From Euperipatoides rowelli (Eukaryota > Onychophora > Udeonychophora > Euonychophora > Peripatopsidae), in the NCBI GenBank assembly GCA_003024985.2, contig PXIH01S0008173.1: DNA of 12,677 nt; one strand, given 5' to 3'. The translations under genes and the position numbers were made by a program. A model generated the notes under the pieces. The model was given only the letters and a program-made list of their open reading frames with translations. It was not told the origin of the DNA and ran no database searches. Shown piece by piece: positions 1-12,677 of this stretch. Each line of letters starts with the position of its first letter. Positions within the stretch are counted from its first letter, which is position 1.

Positions 1-150
1 CCTGTTACACGGGCATCAAACATTTTTAAGCCCGTTACACGGGTATCACTTACTCTCTAATCCTTAGTTCCCGGGCCGATAAGCCCATAACATTAAAGTT
101 TCTAAAAATAGTTCATAGATGGCGCTGTTACCGGCTTCGGAAAATACTGG
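1..150. repeat. GC-richer repeat with palindromic 13-mers
   Basis: Two 18-base units, at 1-18 and 31-48, differ at only two positions and are spaced by 30 bases. Each holds the palindromic core CCCGTTACACGGG (imperfect in the first copy). Further on there is a CCCGGG palindrome near 71 and a duplicated cttcgg/tttcgg pair near 137-157. The block is much richer in G and C than its surroundings. This looks like the end of a dispersed repeat or satellite that continues to the left of the window. Family unknown. Confidence 0.5.
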
Positions 151-172
151 TTTCGGAACAGCTCTTTCCAAT

Positions 173-8157
<7,985 letters not shown>

Positions 8158-9053
8158 CTGAATTAAATAAAAATGAACTTAGCACAAATAAAAAAAAAAC
8201 AATAGCAAAAAAACTAATAAGTAAAATACTATTCTCCCCCACTTCTACATTGCTGAAAGCTGAGAACAGTGTTGGAGGATTCAGAGAGTGCCATTAGGAT
8301 TTTGGTTTCAATAAGATGATGACACATGTTATATTCCTACACTGGAGTTTGAGGAATAAGTTAAAAGTATACATTTAATGTTGATCGAAAGGTATTCTCC
8401 CATGAATTCTCTTCAGTGAGAGTTGTTGTGTTGTAACAGTCCTAACCTTGGCCCTAATCAGAGAGTCAAGTTTATTCGGTTACATTTGGTCACAAGAGTT
8501 AGAATAAACAAACCACCAATAATATACTGTATAATAATTTGACAATCAAATGTCAAAATACAAGCAAATAATAAATATACTGTACCGTTAATCATGAGTA
8601 TCAGAATATCTGTAGATTCATGATTTACAAAATAATAGAAACAATCCATTATCAATATATAATAAATCCTATTTTATTCCATTTCCACAATACTGCATAA
8701 AATTGTATTAGTATACTGTATTCTAAAATACAATACAATTGTAAAATATCATAGTTATTATGCTATGAAGATATTTTCAAAGCATATCTAATAAATATTA
8801 AACTCTTGTAAGACAATAGAGAGATACTGATTGACACTAAGAGATAAGAATGGCTAAGTTAGGAAATTATAAATAATTAGAATGGCAAATATTAATTCAT
8901 ACTGTATATAAAATATAATTGCTTACCAAAATGCTTAAAAAGTTATCATGCTTACTAAAACTGAATCTCTACAATAAAATAACATTTGAAATAAACATTT
9001 CCAAATTAAAGTTTTAATCAAATGGCATAAAACATTAGAATATTACTTTCATC
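8158..9053 (-). other. upstream PAPSS intron, proximal part, no exon supported
   Basis: No linker or APS-kinase coding was found. It contains several TACTGTA words (8525, 8578, 8714, 8900) and a nine-base inverted repeat (8701-8709 with 8732-8740). Open frames at 8112-8297 (plus) and 8458-8655 (minus) have no recognisable domain. Confidence 0.55.
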
Positions 9054-9510
9054 TGTTCTGCAAACTATCCAGACTCCAGTTAGCCAAATCTACTTCATTT
9101 CCACTTACATTAAACACGGACCAATTGAAAAATCAGAATAATTATTGGACCAATTGGATATGCTACTAACTTTCCAATGTCTTGAGAATCCGACCAGCTA
9201 ATATAAAAGCCAGAAGAATAAGTTGACATCGTTCTTGCTCAGACACAGACTCACCCTCTCTGGTCTCTGTTCAATAATCAACACACCATCTAGCCAGACA
9301 ACTAAACTAGACAAATGCTATAATTGCTGTCCAGGAAAAGACAGTGGCTGTTCCAGACATATAGGCTGCCAATCGAGAATACATCTACCTACAGCCTACT
9401 ACCCACCCGCTTTCTGAGAAAGAAAAGAAAGAAGATCCAACCTTGAGTTATAAAGGGTTAACTTTCGGATTAGCTAAAGCCTCCATAAATGCTTCGGTAA
9501 GTAGAATTTC
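9054..9510 (+). promoter_or_regulatory. promoter-like or LTR-like block with TATA box and splice donor
   Basis: A TATAAAAG box lies at 9202-9209, preceded by two GGACCAATTG words (one near 9118, one near 9148, CCAAT-like) and followed by GC-richer, C-rich sequence unlike its surroundings. TCAGAC near 9239 could be an initiator, although it is a little far from the TATA box. Further down ATGCTTCG is followed directly by GTAAGTAG, a strong splice donor at about 9497. An earlier ATG near 9316 opens only a two-codon frame. This could be a retrotransposon LTR with leader or the first exon of an antisense transcript. No LTR ends or target duplication could be fixed. Confidence 0.35.
9202..9209 (+). 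promoter_or_regulatory. TATA box candidate
   Basis: TATAAAAG is a perfect core TATA match in a locally GC-richer setting, which makes it stand out from the many plain AT words in this window. Confidence 0.4.
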
Positions 9511-9648
9511 AAACATTTTACTATAGCTAGCTTATATCATTGCCATTCTATAAAAAAATAATCTCTAGTGTCGATCTACCATTATGCTTGCAAATAATAT
9601 ACTGTACTGTATGTTGTACAGTAATAAACCATATTGAATTTAACTTAC

Positions 9649-10054
9649 TGTTTCCAAGTATTACTTTTGTGCACCAACACTTTTATTAGATATAACAAGC
9701 CAGGGTTAGCGGGAATATCAATCGATAATATCATCATTTTATATTTTTTTCTTAGGAAAGAAATATAAGAAATATATGGAAAAGCCTGTATTCCTAAACC
9801 CAAGCAAACCGTGAAGGTGCTATCCTAAAACCTTATCTCAACCACAATGCATCTAGAATAAGAACCCAAATAAATTATACCACAGGCACATTCATGGTTA
9901 TAGTGTGGTGAATGTTTGGCTTTCCGCATAACAAATTAATAAAACTTTTTGTATGAAAATAAATATTTATTTTGCCATGGTTAATTATATGTTATCTGTC
10001 CATATACCGTTCTCCCTCTCGAACGATTGTTACTAACTTAAGCAAGGTATAACA
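9649..10054 (-). repeat. possible 3' LTR of the Gypsy remnant
   Basis: Directly beyond a purine tract on the minus strand (10072-10057, A run then GGAAG) the sequence starts TGTTATACC at 10054, as an LTR would. A plausible end in ACA lies at 9649, with an AATAAA word shortly before it. The second LTR is not in the window, so both borders are guesses. Confidence 0.28.
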
Positions 10055-10056
10055 TT

Positions 10057-10072
10057 ACTTCCTTTTTTTTTT
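10057..10072 (-). other. candidate polypurine tract of the Gypsy remnant
   Basis: On the minus strand a run of A ends in GGAAG a few bases before TGTTATACC. It lies about 145 bases after the presumed end of the pol frame, the expected place for second-strand priming. Low-complexity A runs are common here, so this is tentative. Confidence 0.3.
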
Positions 10073-10215
10073 AAATAAACAATTTAACATTTAGCTATAA
10101 GAAAAAACACAAGTTAATACCACAATCAACAAATTATAAATGCATATCATACAAATGTTTTTTTTTTTAAAAAAAACTTTAGCATAACAAATTTTGAATT
10201 ATGTGATGAGTACTG

Positions 10216-11290
10216 CTATTTCTCAATGAGATGTCTGTTTTTATGCTTTTTTCTGAGTTTATATTCTTTATCTATCACTACTTGTTCATCTCTAGTTCTA
10301 TCTGATTTCTTGTATTTTCTTTACTGATGTTTTAAATAGCTCGGGGTCTTTAATGGGTAAGACTTTGAAACATAAGCATTTCTCATTATGATTTGGTCTG
10401 CTTTGGTTTCTGTTGTCATTGATCCATTGACATTAGTAACTGTAAAAGGAATTTTATCATAAGAGGTTACCAATGTATACTTCACACCTCACTTAATTAT
10501 TTTGTCTCATATTTTTGGAAGTTGTTTTATTCTAGTGTTATTTTTCTCATATCAGGTTCTCATCAATATCTGTAATTCTACATTTTTCTTTCAGTTCTAC
10601 TTTTTCTGATACTCAAAGTTGTTTAGCTTTTGGAATCGATATTTCCCAGATAATCTAAAATTAAGTCAGCTGGTGTTACTTTATTGAAGAAATATCTTGT
10701 ATTTCTATAATCGTACAGAACTTCATTCATATGTTGTTTTCATTCTGGAATTCTCTGATTAGCAATTTTAAAATCTTTTACAAAGTCTCATTGAAACCTA
10801 CTATCCCATTTTCTTTGGACAATATGGAGTTATCTTTCTATGGTAAATATCTAGTCTTTAGACAAAATCCTCAAACTCTTTACTCTGAAAAGGCGTATAT
10901 CTTGCTTTGCAATTCCAAAAGTTGAGAAATAGTGTCAAGNTTTTAAATTTTCTGTTTAGCAGAAGTACAGTAGATGTCACTACCACGACCACAGGAAATT
11001 AAATAAATTGGTCAATTACTACAAGATATTCTCCCTTTATGGTCTATATCAAAATTGAACATGGTGTATCAGGTACAACACGTGTGAAATGGAGGTAAAA
11101 ACTTTTGCTCCACAATAGCTTTGCAATGTACACAGTTCTTTATTAATCTTTGTCATTTTGTCCATTTTGTTCATACCAGGGTACCATACTTTGTCAATGA
11201 GCATTTATTTGTTCTCACAATCCCCTCATGTGAGGAGTGGACAACTTTTATGCTTTTATTTTGTAGCATTCTTAAGGATCACTATATGGG
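10216..11290 (-). pseudogene. decayed Ty3/Gypsy-type integrase (end of pol)
   Basis: Reading from 11290 down in shifting frames gives, in order: SHEG-IVRTNK with WYPGM and C-V-H-C (the HHCC zinc-finger region, about 11285-11120); VVIDQF (first catalytic Asp, about 11013); LDTI with F-G-I-A-K; IYHRKITPYCPK (core end); FNETL; NEVLYDYRNTRY; TPADLILDYLGN; then PFTVTNVNGSMTTETKAD and MRNAYVSKSYP (C-terminal domain). A basic tail, DKEYKLRKKHKNRHLIEK, ends at TAG 10216. The pattern fits the K02A2.6-like Gypsy branch. Several frameshifts and stops break it, and the expected Asp-Asn-Gly box is not recognisable, so it is inactive. It is in the same orientation as PAPSS. One unresolved base (N) is at 10940. 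No protease, RT or gag was seen upstream. Confidence 0.8.
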
Positions 11291-11299
11291 CTTCCCTTT

Positions 11300-12243
11300 A
11301 CAGGATGCATTTTTCTTTGTTGGTAGACTGTTCATACTTAATTTTCCTGCAAGGATCTAAATCCTTAGACTTATCCAAAACAAAAAGACACAATATCACA
11401 TAACATTAAGTAAAGAATCATATTTTTTAAAAATATACCTCAATTATCATTTTTACTTTAAAAATGCTATTTATACACTAATTTTATTAAAAATATTGAG
11501 ATTTTTGTTGTTGATAATTTTAAACTCATCACAGTGTTAAATATCGACACCCACCTTGCAGCTCAGTTCCCCCTTTTTCTATATCTTTCCCCTAAAATAA
11601 ATTAATGGTTTGATCTCGAGTGACTTCTCTGGACATATTTAAAAATTAAATATTCATCAAGAACTGAAACATTTTTGTTTTAAATTTTAGTATTAATAAT
11701 CTAGCCAATACCGACATGAAAATAAATTTGATATTTTATGAAACTTATATATTGAATTTATTTTCAGATTTTATTAATTTTTTAACTTCCAATTTGACAG
11801 GTTACAGTTTTTAACACAATAATAGATCTTAAGCCTATAACATTATTATAGCTACAGTACTGTATATAGTTTAGTTATTCACATCAGAAATTCAGATAGA
11901 AAACTGATAATGATAGAAACTAGTACTGTTCTATTTACAATTTGAAAAAAAAAGTTAAATGTTTAAAAAGAACTGTTAAAAAAAATAATTAGCGCTCACT
12001 ATATTAAATTATCCCAAAATAAAGGCTAAAATTTAATGGCATTTTGTTTTTTAACATGCTTCATCTGAGAAGTTTTTTTTAAAAGCTACGGTATCTAAGT
12101 TTTTAAATAGTAAAAAAAATTGTGATTAGTTTTTAAAAAATATTCCATTAAAAAAATGCAATTAAAACTGCTAGAAGCATGTGTAGCACTGAACTGAAGA
12201 ATGACTCATACAGTATATGCAATCATTCTTTTCAAAGTATGAT
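11300..12243. other. no gene or clear element seen
   Basis: AT-rich intron sequence. Upstream pol parts of the Gypsy element would be expected here but are not recognisable. It includes the 12-base palindrome TACAGTACTGTA at 11853-11864. Overlapping plus-strand open frames at 11121-11403 are shadows of the integrase remnant. Confidence 0.5.
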
Positions 12244-12450
12244 CAGTGGTGGCTCCTGGTTGATAAATGTAGTGGGGCACAGTTTTTGTTTATAGAATGC
12301 ACATCAAAAAGTCATACAGACAGCTGGGGGTTTGGGGGGTGCTGTAAGTCCCCCCCCCCCTATTGTGTCCAGGAACGAAGCCCCTGGAAGCAAATTGATT
12401 TTATGATTTTACAAGTCTCAGAGAACCTCATACAAGCCCTAAAGTGTTCA
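12244..12450 (+). repeat. dispersed repeat, hAT-like terminal sequence
   Basis: The block opens CAGTGGTGGCTCCTGG, resembling the ends of hAT-type DNA transposons that start CAGTGGCGGCTC. It is GC-richer and carries G runs (12326-12340) followed by an 11-base C run (12350-12360), then AAGCCCCTGGAAGC. The 93-codon open frame across it shows no domain. No matching inverted end was found in the window. Confidence 0.4.
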
Positions 12451-12677
12451 GCAATCCTTTTTTCAGTACAGTGTTTAATTTCATATTGTTGGGAATAAAA
12501 AAATAATTAATTTTTCTTTAAATATACTGTATATGTTTACAGTATACTGCATTACATTGTATATAGTATTATACATGTACTGAATATACATTTACAGTAT
12601 AATAATGTATTATATTCAATCAACATAAAATAACTTACAACAGGGGTGTAGCTATTATTACGGTATTATTAAAATAT
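12451..12677. repeat. TACTGTA-rich AT stretch and a cut-off repeat start
   Basis: Between 12525 and 12600 there are three TACTGTA/TACAGTA words among other TATAC variants. At 12641 the sequence CAGGGGTGTAGCTATTA again looks like a hAT-type terminus (CAGGGGCGTAGC type) running off the right edge. Confidence 0.35.

Noticed and set aside
8927-8968. A 42-base minus-strand mini-exon with acceptor ttattgtag and donor GTAAGC, open in phase 0, just upstream of the first PAPSS exon found
   Set aside because: The phase fits, but the product RFSFSKHDNFLSIL does not resemble the PAPSS linker that ends in an L-P-x-L-x-I-type stretch. It is too short to support without transcripts.
9223-9417. Cys-containing 64-codon frame on the plus strand (CYNCCPGKDSGC)
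   Set aside because: It has no ATG start (the first codon is TTG) and no known cysteine framework. It probably reflects leader-like sequence.
9650-9770. A minus-strand open stretch (SIDIPANPGLLYL...) ending at a CA|GTAAGT donor
   Set aside because: It ends in the wrong phase for the PAPSS exon and shows only superficial likeness to APS kinase. The possible LTR explains the position better.
11543-11580. A 37-base minus-strand block between an acceptor (tttattttag) and a GTGGGT donor
   Set aside because: Its only open frame ends in phase 1, which does not join the phase-0 start of the exon at 8157, and it has no family similarity.
12217-12498. 93-codon plus-strand open frame
   Set aside because: It runs across repeat sequence with G and C homopolymers and shows no protein pattern.

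Overview
This window is AT-rich, intron-dominated animal DNA, not bacterial. Four short blocks on the minus strand (8157-8046, 7891-7686, 2773-2642, 882-753) together encode about 193 residues of the ATP-sulfurylase domain of a bifunctional 3'-phosphoadenosine-5'-phosphosulfate synthase (PAPSS). Each block is bounded by AG/GT splice sites and all joins are in phase. The protein is of the metazoan type. The base composition, the many TACTGTA/TACAGTA words and the repeat types would suit an invertebrate, perhaps an arthropod such as a crustacean, but the sequence alone does not prove the species group.

Layout, left to right: 1-150 is a GC-richer repeat with palindromic units. 753-882 is the most 3' PAPSS exon present and carries the catalytic [10 protein letters not shown] motif. 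883-2641 is an intron. 2642-2773 is an exon. 2774-7685 is a 4.9-kb intron holding several near-perfect hairpins, a polypurine tract and a decayed non-LTR retrotransposon (LINE) in antisense orientation at 5496-6541. 7686-7891 and 8046-8157 are two exons separated by a 154-base intron. From 8158 to the right edge is the start of a long upstream intron. It contains a promoter-like block on the plus strand (about 9054-9510), a broken Ty3/Gypsy-type pol remnant on the minus strand (10216-11290, with a possible polypurine tract and LTR just beyond it) and two hAT-like repeat ends near the right edge. The APS-kinase exons should lie to the right of the window and the rest of the sulfurylase domain to the left.

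The only gene with evident function is PAPSS, which makes the universal sulfate donor PAPS. Everything else is mobile-element debris or non-coding sequence. I see no new multi-gene system. The most notable leftovers are a cluster of fold-back hairpins in the 4.9-kb intron, one of which sits inside the dead reverse transcriptase, and a plus-strand block with a TATA box and splice donor.
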